Source: Caldithrix sp.
GTDB lineage: Bacteria; KSB1; UBA2214; DYKH01
NCBI GenBank assembly: GCA_020722685.1
Contig: DYKH01000015.1
Location: 8,133 to 60,777 of the forward strand
Length of the DNA stretch: 52,645 bases
Direction of reading: 5' to 3'
This document shows positions 16,470-24,995 of this stretch, piece by piece. The position numbers and the translations under genes are program-made. Numbering within the stretch: the first letter of the stretch is position 1; every line of letters begins with the position of its first letter. The notes under the pieces are model-generated. The model saw only the letters and a list, made by a program, of their open reading frames with translations. It was not told the DNA's origin and did not search any database.

Positions 16470-17249
16470 CTAAGGCTTCCGATAAACCCCGATCGCATAC
16501 CCGCTCGTCCATTTGGAATTGTATCTCCTCAAGAACTGAAAATGGCTTTGAAAGAGAAGAGTCAGGCCTTTCGTGATGAACATGAGGAGCCAATTCATCG
16601 GGGATCTGACTTCGAGTTTCTTGAAGACGGTCGGCTCAAAGCCCCCGACATATCCACAGAAAAGCCTTTTCAAACGGAAGGCATTTTCAAAGGATTTCCA
16701 GTTCGAGATGTCCATGGCGGCTAAATTGTGCTTGGCAAGGAACTGCGGTGCCAGTCGCTGCAAAAACCATTTGTTGATGCCCAAGAGATTGGGGACGCCG
16801 ATCAACAAGATGCCATTCTGCTTTAGCAGATCGAGGTGTTTGCGGATTACCAGATTCAAATCGGAGAAATGCTCTATGAAGCCAAGAGAGTAAACAATAT
16901 CGAATTGAGGTAATCCCAATTGATCGGAGAACAAGTCTTGTTGATAAACCATGCCGCGTATGCCTAAGAGCCGAAAGTTTTCTTCGGTCTTCTGGCAGCC
17001 TTTTGATGAATAATCCAAGCTATGAATCTGGTAACCAAAAGTCCGATGCATGTACGCCAAGTACTGTCCGGGCGCTCCACCTATCTCGAGAATTGATTTG
17101 CCGCTATCGTAGGGAAGATACTTGTCGAAAACCTCAAGAATTTCATTTAAAAAAAGATGCCTTTTCGACCTCTTGATTTCCAGAGGCAGAGAGATCTTAT
17201 TCCAGTAATCTTCCCAAAATGATGGTTCGGTAAGTCGATCACTATTCAA
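16470..17249 (-). CDS. Class I SAM-dependent methyltransferase in glycan cluster
   Basis: A 259-residue protein with a Rossmann-type methyltransferase core: motif I SILEIGGAPGQYLAY, the acidic motif II IHSLDYSS, then FDIVYSLGFIEHFSD (motif IV) and GILLIGVPNLLG. The family often methylates sugars, lipid carriers or small molecules; the substrate is unknown. Position at the end of a run of glycosyltransferase genes suggests a surface-glycan modification. The start is TTG at 17249 with AAGG about 8 nt upstream. Confidence 0.75.
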   Translation of the reverse strand: MNSDRLTEPSFWEDYWNKISLPLEIKRSKRHLFLNEILEVFDKYLPYDSGKSILEIGGAPGQYLAYMHRTFGYQIHSLDYSSKGCQKTEENFRLLGIRGMVYQQDLFSDQLGLPQFDIVYSLGFIEHFSDLNLVIRKHLDLLKQNGILLIGVPNLLGINKWFLQRLAPQFLAKHNLAAMDISNWKSFENAFRLKRLFCGYVGGFEPTVFKKLEVRSPMNWLLMFITKGLTLLFQSHFQFLRRYNSKWTSGYAIGVYRKP

Positions 17250-17355
17250 GAAAATGCCTTTTTATCTCAACAAGCCGGTTTCAGCATGCAAAAGTCCACT
17301 CTTCATGACACCGTAGTGTGGCGATGGCATCGTCACGCAGCACACCCCACCACGG

Positions 17356-18369
17356 TCACTTTTCTATCAATGCGACGATCGCTCTTAGCGCCTGATGGCG
17401 CTTTTCCACACTGAATCGTTGGGTGATCCTTTCTCTCGCTTTTTTTCCCCATGTTTCGTCCGCAGCAAGCGCTTGCTTGATTGCCGATAGGGCGCAATCT
17501 ATGGTCCTGTTTTCCAGGACAAATCCGCAATCCCCGATAGCCTCAGGAATACCGCCGACGTTGGTACCAACGGGGACGCACTCGCAAAGCATTGCTTCGC
17601 AAACCGCGTTGGGAAGGCCTTCAATTAGAGAAAACTGTGCGTAGACCTTGGCCGTTTGGAAATATTCGATCAAGTCTCTCTGGGCCAATTTGCCGATTAC
17701 CGTTAGGTTCGCAGGCTTTTGGTTTTCGACAAGCGTCCGCGCTTCTCCATCGAGGCCAACAATCACAAATCGAACACCCGGCATCGCCGCAGCGACCTGA
17801 GCAAAGAAATCCACGCCTTTTATCTTCATCCGAGTAAGATCGCTCACCGAAGCAACAGTGAGGACCGTTGCGGATTTTTGCTTGCGATGATCCGCTTTTA
17901 GCGTTTGCGGATCAAAACCAAAGGGAATGGTCCGGATTTCCCCTTTGATTTTTGTCACCCTTCGCTTGACCTCCTCTTGCAAGGAAGTGACGACAGGCAA
18001 AAGAAAATCGGTGTTTCTTAAGGCGTATCGAGCACACCAGCCGCGGAGCCTTCTGGTAAAGACACCATAGTCCAACTCGGGGATCGAGTTCACGTCATAG
18101 CCGCCGAGGGCAAGAATGGACTTTTTGCGGAAAATCCTGCCGAATAGAACCGGCAAGAAAGCGTGGTAATCCGCAAACCAGATGAACAGAATATTCGCAG
18201 TAAAAATGTTTTTCAACAGCCAAAGCTTGAGAAGCAATTGGCTGAGCAAATGCCGCAAAGCATTGCCGTATCGGTAACGGTGGACTTTGAGTTGATAGTT
18301 CTTTCGGAAAAAAAACTCATCTTTGAGGACAAAGGTGCTGTCACTCGGCTTTATGAATAAGATGGTCAC
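17356..18369 (-). CDS. Glycosyltransferase family 4-like protein
   Basis: A 337-residue GT-B fold enzyme. The C-terminal half has the GT4 elements: TVASVSDLTRMKIKGVDFFA (equivalent of the VGRL...KG motif), LTVIGKLAQRDLIEYFQTA, and the donor-binding E-x7-E motif in SLIEGLPNAVCEAMLCECVP followed by GTNVGGIPEAIGD. The N-terminal half is hydrophobic and basic, as in membrane-associated GT4 enzymes. The start is a GTG at 18369, 10 bp after the preceding GT4 gene, so the genes are probably co-transcribed. Sugar specificity unknown. Confidence 0.85.
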   Translation of the reverse strand: MTILFIKPSDSTFVLKDEFFFRKNYQLKVHRYRYGNALRHLLSQLLLKLWLLKNIFTANILFIWFADYHAFLPVLFGRIFRKKSILALGGYDVNSIPELDYGVFTRRLRGWCARYALRNTDFLLPVVTSLQEEVKRRVTKIKGEIRTIPFGFDPQTLKADHRKQKSATVLTVASVSDLTRMKIKGVDFFAQVAAAMPGVRFVIVGLDGEARTLVENQKPANLTVIGKLAQRDLIEYFQTAKVYAQFSLIEGLPNAVCEAMLCECVPVGTNVGGIPEAIGDCGFVLENRTIDCALSAIKQALAADETWGKKARERITQRFSVEKRHQALRAIVALIEK

Positions 18370-18379
18370 TTGGATTTGT

Positions 18380-19750
18380 CTAGTACATCGCTTTTGTAGT
18401 TGTTTGAGGCAAGTTGCAGACCAGTTGAATGACCTTCATCAACTTTTTTGTAGGGGAACTCATTTCATAGTTATTTCGATTCTCACGGGCGATTCCTCTA
18501 TCGTCGGAAATCCCCGACTGCCAATCGAGAAACAGGCTTTTTATGGCAACTTGTATTTTCTGCGTTTCGTTTGGCGGTACGACAACGCCCGCCACGGTCT
18601 CCCGAATAATCTCCGCCGCATCGCTCTCCATCGGTGCAAGCGCCAAAATCGGTCTTCCCGACCCAATGTATTCGAACAGCTTGCTCGTCGGGATGTTCTT
18701 CCCGCGCTGGCTATCCATGACATACAACAACAACACCGTGGCTTCCTTCATCAGCTTGAGCGCTTGGAAGTAGCTCTGGTAGCCAAGGAATTTCACCGCG
18801 GGCCAGCAAGCTGCTTTTTCAAACCACTTCTTTGCCGAGTTGTCCACCGGGCCGGCGATTACAAAGGAAAAGCAGCGGCGAAAGTTTTCATCTGAAACGT
18901 AAAGCTCATCAATGGCCTGCAAGAGTGGACGGAGGTCATAGCGATGGTAAATGGAGCCGACATAGGTCAATCTGAACTGACCATGCTGCAACGGGTCGCC
19001 TTCGACTGCGGCGAAAGCCTCTTCGCTGTAGCCATTGGTGATAATTTCTGTCTTGGCGCCGATTTCACTGCCAAAACTATCCATCAATTCTTGCTTGACG
19101 CCCCTGCAAACGGCCACGATTCGATCCGCCTTGCGCACGACGGCTCGCCCCATCCATGCGTCTATTTTTTGCGGCAGCCGGTGCTCGCGTGTTGGCACCA
19201 AATACTTGAACCAAGGATCGCGGAAATCCGCCACCCAGGGCCTTCCAGTCAGAAGCTTTAGCATCAAGCCAATCAAGTGAGTCGTATTGGGTGGGCCGGA
19301 AGTCAGGATCACATCCGGCGTTTTCCGGCGGATTAGCCTCAAGCCGGCAAAGACCGCCGGCCAGAGCCAACCGACCCGTGCATCGGGGATGAATAGCCAC
19401 GAACGCAGGAAAAGCGAGAATCGTTCGCCCAAGGACCTTTGCGAGCGCTCGCTGACAGCCAAGGTGGAGGTGTCCAAAGACTCATTCGCGGATTTGCCGG
19501 TGATTCTTCGATAAAATGCGTAAGGCTCAAACAAGCCGGTTCTGATCACCTGTATGGAGTCCGGAATCCATGACAGCAAGCTTTCATCGCGGACCGCAAA
19601 GTCGGCATCTTCTTTGACTGTGAGAACGATGGGCTGCCAATCCTGTTTAACCAGTTGGCGGGTGAGCTTGAGCGGCCTTTGCACACCCGGTCCGCCGGAG
19701 GGCGGAAAGTAGTAGGTAATCAACAGGACTTTTCGCTTGGATCGATTCAC
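18380..19750 (-). CDS. Glycosyltransferase family 4-like protein (WbuB/WlaC-like)
   Basis: A 456-residue GT-B enzyme. The N-terminus KVLLITYYFPPSGGPGVQRP is the glycine-rich acceptor loop common in exopolysaccharide GT4 proteins; VADFRDPWFKYLVP follows. The donor domain includes LTYVGSIYHRYDLRPLLQA, LLLYVMDSQRGKNIPTSKLF and EYIGSGRPILALAP. The start is GTG at 19750 and overlaps the stop of the upstream GT4 gene by 4 bp (GTGA), indicating translational coupling. Probably builds a capsule or O-antigen unit at the inner face of the cytoplasmic membrane; substrate unknown. Confidence 0.85.
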   Translation of the reverse strand: MNRSKRKVLLITYYFPPSGGPGVQRPLKLTRQLVKQDWQPIVLTVKEDADFAVRDESLLSWIPDSIQVIRTGLFEPYAFYRRITGKSANESLDTSTLAVSERSQRSLGERFSLFLRSWLFIPDARVGWLWPAVFAGLRLIRRKTPDVILTSGPPNTTHLIGLMLKLLTGRPWVADFRDPWFKYLVPTREHRLPQKIDAWMGRAVVRKADRIVAVCRGVKQELMDSFGSEIGAKTEIITNGYSEEAFAAVEGDPLQHGQFRLTYVGSIYHRYDLRPLLQAIDELYVSDENFRRCFSFVIAGPVDNSAKKWFEKAACWPAVKFLGYQSYFQALKLMKEATVLLLYVMDSQRGKNIPTSKLFEYIGSGRPILALAPMESDAAEIIRETVAGVVVPPNETQKIQVAIKSLFLDWQSGISDDRGIARENRNNYEMSSPTKKLMKVIQLVCNLPQTTTKAMY

Positions 19751-20901
19751 GGCTTGGTGACCGGTTTGGTGTCAGCAGATTGAGCGGCCAAATTCTCAAT
19801 AGCCTCGGCCATGCGTTCCCAAGAAAACTCTTTTTTGGCCTCGGCGACGTTGGCAGAGAATTGCATTTCGCGATCCTCTTCATAAAAACGAATGATGGCC
19901 TGGGCAAACGCCTCGGCATCGCCGGCCGGCACGACGAAGCCGGTTTCGCCCTCGCGCACCACTTCCGGCAGTCCGCCGACGTCAGTGGCAATGACCGGAC
20001 GGTGGTAGTTGTAGCAGATTTGCACGATCCCGCTTTGGGTGGCGGTGACGTACGGCAAGGCGACGCAATCGGCAGCAGCGTAGTAAAGCCCGACTTTATC
20101 GTTCGGAATGTAGTGGTCGTGCAGGATCACCTGATGGTCGAGTCCCAGCTTTTTGACTTGGTGCATGTAAGTCTGCTTGTTGTCGTAGAACTCGCCGGCG
20201 ATCAGCAATTTGACCGGCATTTTCTTCTGTACTGAAGCAAGGGCTTCCAACAGAATGTGTAGTCCTTTGTAGCGCCGAACATAGCCAAAAAACAAGATGA
20301 CGCGACCCGGTCCAAGTCCCAATCGGCGCCGCGCTTCTTCCTTGGTAAAATGGTCGGAAAAGATCTCATAGACGGGATGATGCACCATGGCGTGTGGGGC
20401 GTTCGGCACAAAGTGCAGCAACTCCTGTTTGACGGATTTCGACATGACGATAAAATAGTCGACCGTGGCGAGCGCCATGCGGGTGAGTAGCCTATCCCCC
20501 GGGCGGCGTTCGTGGGGAATGATGTTGTCGCATACGTAAAGGACTTTTGTACTTCGCCCGACTTTGGCGCGCTTGGCGATGACGGTATATGCCGGGGCGA
20601 AGAACGGCATCCAGTATTTAAAGATGATGAGTTCCGGGTTGATTTGCCGGACACGTTGGGCCACTTTCAGCCACGAGAGTGGGCCGATGGAATCCAGCAG
20701 CGCTTCGCTGGGAACGTGGCCTTGCGAAGGTTTGTCTTCGAATTGGGTTCTACCGGGGAAAAAGATCGAGGGGTATTGGCGTTTGAAGGAAATCATCTGC
20801 ATGTCATGACCGCGTTTTTGCAGAGTCTTGAACAAAAGCTCGTTAAAATGCGCAATGCCGCCCCGGTGCGGATAAGCTGTTCCGATCATGACGATTTTCA
20901 T
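19747..20901 (-). CDS. Glycosyltransferase family 4-like protein
   Basis: The start is placed at the ATG at 20901 (MKIVMIGTAYPHRGGIAHFN), one base after the stop of the upstream GT9 gene; a longer frame to 20943 lies inside that gene. The result is a 384-residue GT4 protein with the acceptor loop YPHRGGIAHF, the donor motifs VILFFGYVRRYKGLHILLEA and DCVALPYVTATQSGIVQICY, and the nucleotide-sugar binding loop VIATDVGGLPEVVREGETGF. Two charged C-terminal helices follow. It is the second gene of the 21991-16470 glycan run. Confidence 0.88.
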   Translation of the reverse strand: MKIVMIGTAYPHRGGIAHFNELLFKTLQKRGHDMQMISFKRQYPSIFFPGRTQFEDKPSQGHVPSEALLDSIGPLSWLKVAQRVRQINPELIIFKYWMPFFAPAYTVIAKRAKVGRSTKVLYVCDNIIPHERRPGDRLLTRMALATVDYFIVMSKSVKQELLHFVPNAPHAMVHHPVYEIFSDHFTKEEARRRLGLGPGRVILFFGYVRRYKGLHILLEALASVQKKMPVKLLIAGEFYDNKQTYMHQVKKLGLDHQVILHDHYIPNDKVGLYYAAADCVALPYVTATQSGIVQICYNYHRPVIATDVGGLPEVVREGETGFVVPAGDAEAFAQAIIRFYEEDREMQFSANVAEAKKEFSWERMAEAIENLAAQSADTKPVTKP

Positions 20902-20902
20902 C

Positions 20903-21991
20903 TCAGTCGCCCGAATGGGTTGCTTGCGGCAACAGCCGTTCACACGCGTTCAGAACGCGATCCACATAGATGTATTGCATGCAATTATTGGGACACTCGG
21001 CGGCATAGTAGCAATCACAATCAAACTCGGGCTCGAGGATTTCGCCCAAGCCATACAGCTCAAATTCGTGGCGATTAAAGGTGTTGTTAAAAAGAACTAA
21101 CCTTTTCCCCAAACCAATGGCAATGTGCATGGCCATGGTCACCGCGGTGACCACCAAATCGCACTGATCCATTTCATTGATGAACTGCTGCAAGGGAAAG
21201 TGACCGAGATAAGCCGCGCCGCTGGCTTGGGCGAGCCGTTGATTCTTTTCATGCTCCTCTGCGCCGCCGAGCAAAAGAACCTGATAGCCGTCGGCCAAAA
21301 GCTGTTTTGCCAATTCGATCCAGTTTTCCTCCGCCCACAATCGGGACTTCCAGCGCCCGCCGCAGCCGGTATTCAAGCCGATGACCTTTCTCGTTCGGTC
21401 GATCGGCCATGGATACAAACCGGAGAAGTTGTCAAGAATGTACCTTTCGCCCTTGAACTCATAGCCGCAGATCTCGAACAGCTCCTGCAAGTAAGATTTC
21501 TGATTAGCCCGGCTGAGATCGTCAAACAGACCGGTGAGATATTTGTCCACGGCTTGCTCGTCGGCGGGCCAAGGGGTGCCGTCGCGTAGGACAAAGCCCT
21601 TCTTTTCCTTCGCCGCAATGCTATCGGCCAAAGCGCAGGCTTCGGCATCTTTGTCGAGATTGATCAACAAATCGAACTCGGTCCGCTGCAGTCGGACTAT
21701 GTCTTCCGAGGTGAACTTTAGCACGTGATCCACCATCTTGGGAACAACCAGCGGCGAGTAGGTTAGCCAGTAAATTGCAGAGTGCGGATATTCACTTTTC
21801 AAACGATGCAGAATCGGCGTGCTGCGGATGACATCGCCGATGGCTCCTAACTTGATGATCAGAATCCGCCCCTCGATGCGCTCATAGTACGGGCAGTCAG
21901 AACAATGGACGCCGTGTTGTTTGTGCGGCTTGCAAGGAACGTGACCGCGAAAATACCGGCAATCGGGATGTAGAGAGTCAAGGTTGATCAT
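20903..21991 (-). CDS. Glycosyltransferase family 9 (heptosyltransferase-like) with Cys-rich termini
   Basis: A 362-residue GT9 enzyme: GRILIIKLGAIGDVIRSTPI is the family's start motif, normally at the N-terminus, here at residue 41. IGLNTGCGGRWKSRLWAEEN and CDLVVTAVTMAMHIAIGLGK form the donor-binding part. Two unusual features are an extra 40-residue N-terminus with Cys11, Cys20, Cys30 and Cys33, and a C-terminal segment with Cys325, 327, 333 and 337 (CDCYYAAECPNNC). Together they could bind a zinc ion or an Fe-S cluster. Likely role: adding heptose or a related sugar to LPS or another glycan. It is the first gene of the glycan run. Confidence 0.85.
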   Translation of the reverse strand: MINLDSLHPDCRYFRGHVPCKPHKQHGVHCSDCPYYERIEGRILIIKLGAIGDVIRSTPILHRLKSEYPHSAIYWLTYSPLVVPKMVDHVLKFTSEDIVRLQRTEFDLLINLDKDAEACALADSIAAKEKKGFVLRDGTPWPADEQAVDKYLTGLFDDLSRANQKSYLQELFEICGYEFKGERYILDNFSGLYPWPIDRTRKVIGLNTGCGGRWKSRLWAEENWIELAKQLLADGYQVLLLGGAEEHEKNQRLAQASGAAYLGHFPLQQFINEMDQCDLVVTAVTMAMHIAIGLGKRLVLFNNTFNRHEFELYGLGEILEPEFDCDCYYAAECPNNCMQYIYVDRVLNACERLLPQATHSGD

Positions 21992-22195
21992 GTCGATTCA
22001 ATCCATGGTAGGGGTTTGAGTGAAACCATGCAAGGCAGAAATCACGGTGTCAGGCGCCAATTTTTTGGAACTGGGAGCGTCGGAAATTATGCTTGTTGAA
22101 GGTAAGAATTGCACGCTTCTTGTCCTTCCTGCGCATGCAGGAATCTCCTTGTGAATATATCGTTCAGTAGTTTGGCAAAATATTGAATTCAAGCC

Positions 22196-22261
22196 GTAGG
22201 AGGCGTCTCCAGACGCCGATCAGGAATATATATTGTGGTCGAACTGGGAGAGTTCTCCTAC
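22196..22261. repeat. Nested inverted repeat GTAGGAG...CTCCTAC
   Basis: GTAGGAG (22196-22202) and CTCCTAC (22255-22261) form outer arms; inside, GGCGTCT-CC-AGACGCC (22202-22217) is a perfect 7-bp hairpin. Similar GTAGGAG or CTCCTAC fragments occur at 10861 and near 43887, which suggests a dispersed intergenic family. Confidence 0.5.
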
Positions 22262-22453
22262 ATATTGTGTTAAGAATGAATTTGCCAAACTATAGTATCG
22301 TTATGAGATGCCCGCATTCACAGGCATGACATGAAAAAATGACCCTTAACGAGTATATTTGGAATTTCGAGCTTGAGGTTTGGTGCTTTGGTTTTACCTC
22401 AGTTGATTGATCAGCCACAAACGGTAAGAATTTAGCCGTCTAAAGCAAAATCT

Positions 22454-22577
22454 GTCATTGCGCCAAGGTACAACCGCCCATGGTGTGAACCGAGCGCGGG
22501 GAGGAATCTATCCCTTCCGAATCTGCGGAGTTATTCGAGCTCGTTGCTCACAGATTTCTCGCTTCGCTCGAAATGAC
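22454..22577. repeat. TIR-bounded repeat GTCATTGCG...CGAAATGAC
   Basis: The segment starts GTCATTGCG and ends CGAAATGAC (8 of 9 bp complementary) and contains AGATTTCTCGCTTCGCTCGA near its right end. This matches a palindromic repeat seen in many environmental bacterial genomes (recollection). Its 124-bp length may be a coincidence with the other element. I see no target-site duplication at its ends. Confidence 0.5.
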
Positions 22578-22593
22578 CAACTTACTCGGCTGG

Positions 22594-23589
22594 CTAAATA
22601 GGTACCCCAAACGATGACCGCTGGGAGGCTGTTGAGACAAACGATTGCTCCCAGCCCAGGCTTTTCTTGATGAGATAGGCGTCGCTGTCCTTGCGCATGG
22701 CAGTAATCATCTCGCCCAGAAGGCCAATGGAGAAGAATTGGATGCCAACGATGATGAGAAGCACGCCAAGAAATAGCACCGGACGATTGCTGAGATACTT
22801 GTTGGCAAACAGTCGCTCATAGGCTAACCAGCCGGAGATCAGGGAACCGGCGAAGAAGGAAAGGAAGCCGATGAGTCCAAAGAGATGCAGCGGTCTTTTT
22901 TTATACTTGGTCAGAAAGGTGATGGTCATGAGATCGAATGCTCCGCGGGTAAAACGGGCGGCGCCGAATTTGGATTTTCCGTGCTTGCGTGGGTGATGGG
23001 TGACCGGTAGTTCCGTGACCCGAAATCCATTCCGGTGCGCGATCACCGGCAGATAGCGGTGTAGCTCGCCGTACACACTCATGGTCTTCACGACCTCGTT
23101 TCGATAGGCTTTCAAACCGCAATTGAAATCGTGCAAGCGAATGCCGCTGAACCAAGAGGTGAAAAAATTGTAAACCTTGGAAGCCAGTCTCTTGGACAAG
23201 GGATCGCGGCGCTTCTTTTTCCAGCCCGAGACCAAATCGTAGCCCTCCTCCAGCTTGGCAATAAGCTTGGGGACTTCTTCCGGATCATCCTGCAAATCGG
23301 CGTCCATGGTAACAACATAATCACCGGTGGCAGCGGAAAAGCCGGCTGCCAATCCGGCGGATTTGCCATAATTCATGCGGAATTGGATCAGTTTGACATG
23401 CCGGTCGGTCGCATGCAGCTTTTCGATCACGGATGCCGATTGATCTTTGGAGCCGTCATCGACGAAGATGATTTCGTAATGATCGCCAAGAGGCCGCATT
23501 GCTGCGGTGATTTTGCGGTGCAATTCTTCCAGAGAATCTTGTTCGTTGTACAGCGGGATGACAAAAGAGATGTGGTTTTGATTCGCCAC
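22594..23589 (-). CDS. Glycosyltransferase family 2 (DPM1/ArnC-like) with C-terminal membrane anchor
   Basis: A 331-residue protein. The GT-A domain shows ISFVIPLYNEQDSLEELHRK at the start, IIFVDDGSKDQSASVIE, the DxD-type MDADLQDDPEEVPKL, and GYDLVSGWKKKRRD. After YLPVIAHRNGFRVTELPV and RKHGKSKFG come two TM segments at about residues 235-258 and 270-292. This is the layout of polyprenyl-phosphate glycosyltransferases (ArnC, GtrB, DPM1-like), which load a sugar onto undecaprenyl phosphate for transfer outside the cytoplasm. It is the last gene of the minus-strand group beginning at 26989. Confidence 0.9.
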   Translation of the reverse strand: MANQNHISFVIPLYNEQDSLEELHRKITAAMRPLGDHYEIIFVDDGSKDQSASVIEKLHATDRHVKLIQFRMNYGKSAGLAAGFSAATGDYVVTMDADLQDDPEEVPKLIAKLEEGYDLVSGWKKKRRDPLSKRLASKVYNFFTSWFSGIRLHDFNCGLKAYRNEVVKTMSVYGELHRYLPVIAHRNGFRVTELPVTHHPRKHGKSKFGAARFTRGAFDLMTITFLTKYKKRPLHLFGLIGFLSFFAGSLISGWLAYERLFANKYLSNRPVLFLGVLLIIVGIQFFSIGLLGEMITAMRKDSDAYLIKKSLGWEQSFVSTASQRSSFGVPI

Positions 23590-23678
23590 TGATCAATCCT
23601 TATGAGGGAGAGGCATTCTTATCTAATAGCTTGTCAGGCTGACCAATTTGGACTCCTGTGATCGCTTTCGGAAACTTT

Positions 23679-23954
23679 TCAGACCATTGACGAACTTTTG
23701 GCATACTCTTTTGAGCCAATCAAGACCAGAATATGATAGCCATAATCTAACAGGATGTCCGTCGATATTTCCCTGGCTGCTTCACGAACTGCGATCTCCA
23801 GATCATCGTTATTTTCAGACAAAGCAACTTTTACCCAAAGATTGTCGGGATTTTCCACGCTTTCTTTTATGCCGATGAGCTCAACTCCTGGAAATTGCTT
23901 TTCGAGCTTTTTGAACAGCATGTTGCTTAATTCAATCTGCTTGTCGCTGATCAT
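23679..23954 (-). CDS. Conserved-looking small hypothetical protein
   Basis: The start is set at the ATG at 23954 (MISDKQIELSNMLFKKLEKQ) because GGAAGGA lies 7 nt before it; a longer frame to 24023 has no such site and a less protein-like N-terminus. The 91-residue product is acidic and helical, with a central FPGVELIGIKESVENPDNLW and EISTDILLDYGYHILVLIG. No signal peptide or TM segment is seen. I recall similar short proteins only as hypotheticals, so no function is assigned. It lies between the DUF4292 gene and the GT2 gene. Confidence 0.65.
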   Translation of the reverse strand: MISDKQIELSNMLFKKLEKQFPGVELIGIKESVENPDNLWVKVALSENNDDLEIAVREAAREISTDILLDYGYHILVLIGSKEYAKSSSMV

Positions 23955-24041
23955 GGGAATTCCTTCCGACATGCTGTCGCTCTGCCTGAGTGCCTGCACG
24001 CCACGAGTGGTATACACAGTCATGGCGTTCCTTTGGCGCTC

Positions 24042-24995
24042 TCAGAGTAGCATTCGGGTAGCATTTTCCGGAATTTTAGTCTTGAACTCTTTCTTGGAAA
24101 TCTCCTTGTTCACTTCCAACAAGTCATAGAACATGGTGATCGACTGTTTTTGCACCGGTCTCTGCAAGCGTATGCTGCGCGGCAAATACACATCGGCGGA
24201 CCTGATGAATCTTTGGAACTCTCCCGACAGGATAAGCTGATCCCCTTTGTCGCGCATCTCCGCCCTGGTGACAACGCCTTTGCCGGGATCGATCCAGTAT
24301 CTGAGGGCAAAGCTACCCACAGTACCGGACAAAAGCAGGCTTTTGCCGCTCCGGCTCAAGCGTCCGTTGTTCAGGGGCGGAATCAATACCAGTCCAATCA
24401 GTGCCTGCAAAAGCCTATCATAGGTCATGTGTTCGAAAGCCAAAAGACCGCCGAATTTGAAAGAGTCGATGGAGCCGGTATAGTAGGCGTTGGTGAACGG
24501 CGTATAGACGGTAAACGATTGGCGGTCGGAGAAAAACCAACCGATATCGATGCCTAAAATGGCTTCAACTTTTAGGTACAGGGAATCCGGACTTTTGAAT
24601 ACGATCCGCGAGTCTGCAGAATAGGAAAGGTCTGGGGACTCGACAATCAGTTTCCCCCGACCTTTCAAAGTTTTCAAGAGCTCGAAATTTTGCCGTAATA
24701 CCTCCGGCACTACCTCCCACCGGGTTTCTTCTTCGCTTAGGGCGGGACGACGCGCGGTGCCGGCACAGCCAAGCCAGAGTGAAGAAAGGATGAAAGCCAA
24801 CAGTGGAAGCGAAACAGATTTGGGGATGGGAAATTGTAACCGATCACAGTGTGCGGTCACCCCTGCGTAGGCAGGAGTCTCCTTCTGCCGTGGCATGGAA
24901 AGGAGATTCCTGCATTCGCAGGAATGACAGCACTGGCAGGACACCCCGTGATTGGTTACGGGAAATTTGTTCTGCAAATGCCGGCGTGAGGTCAC
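24042..24995 (-). CDS. DUF4292/LolB-like outer-membrane lipoprotein with a repeat element inserted in its 5' end
   Basis: The protein carries a lipoprotein signal ending LGC (LLAFILSSLWLGCAG), then a LolA/LolB-like beta-strand series: LLKTLKGRGKLIVESPDLSY, SLYLKVEAILGIDIGWFF, SFTVYTPFTNAYYTGS and PLNNGRLSRSGKSLLL, consistent with DUF4292. Such proteins may bind lipid or lipoprotein at the outer membrane. The frame starts at a GTG (24995) sharing one base with the TPR gene's stop. A 124-bp element (24836-24959) plus an 8-bp duplication lies in frame near the start, adding 44 codons. Deleting it restores MTSRRHLQNKFPIPKSVS followed by the signal peptide. An in-frame GTG at 24860, inside the element, is an alternative start giving 272 residues. 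Confidence 0.8.
   Translation of the reverse strand: MTSRRHLQNKFPVTNHGVSCQCCHSCECRNLLSMPRQKETPAYAGVTAHCDRLQFPIPKSVSLPLLAFILSSLWLGCAGTARRPALSEEETRWEVVPEVLRQNFELLKTLKGRGKLIVESPDLSYSADSRIVFKSPDSLYLKVEAILGIDIGWFFSDRQSFTVYTPFTNAYYTGSIDSFKFGGLLAFEHMTYDRLLQALIGLVLIPPLNNGRLSRSGKSLLLSGTVGSFALRYWIDPGKGVVTRAEMRDKGDQLILSGEFQRFIRSADVYLPRSIRLQRPVQKQSITMFYDLLEVNKEISKKEFKTKIPENATRMLL
24836..24959. mobile_element. 124-bp MITE-like element, copy 1, with 8-bp target duplication
   Basis: The ends are GTAACCGATCAC and GTGATTGGTTAC, inverted repeats matching at 11 of 12 positions. Inside are two CCTGC-N4-GCAGG hairpins (near 24863 and 24909). It is flanked by direct repeats GGGAAATT at 24828-24835 and 24960-24967. 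A second copy of the same length lies at 32203-32326. It encodes no transposase, so it must be moved in trans by an enzyme that makes 8-bp duplications. Confidence 0.85.

Larger units (their letters stand above)
21992..22593. other. 602-bp repeat-rich intergenic region
   Basis: No gene is supported. The region holds, in order, a hairpin CCTGC-GCAT-GCAGG near 22130 (same motif as in the 124-bp element described elsewhere), a nested inverted repeat at 22196-22261, a CATTCACAGGCATGAC-like fragment near 22310, and a TIR-bounded element at 22454-22577. It looks like a nest of repeat insertions between two minus-strand transcription units. Confidence 0.55.
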
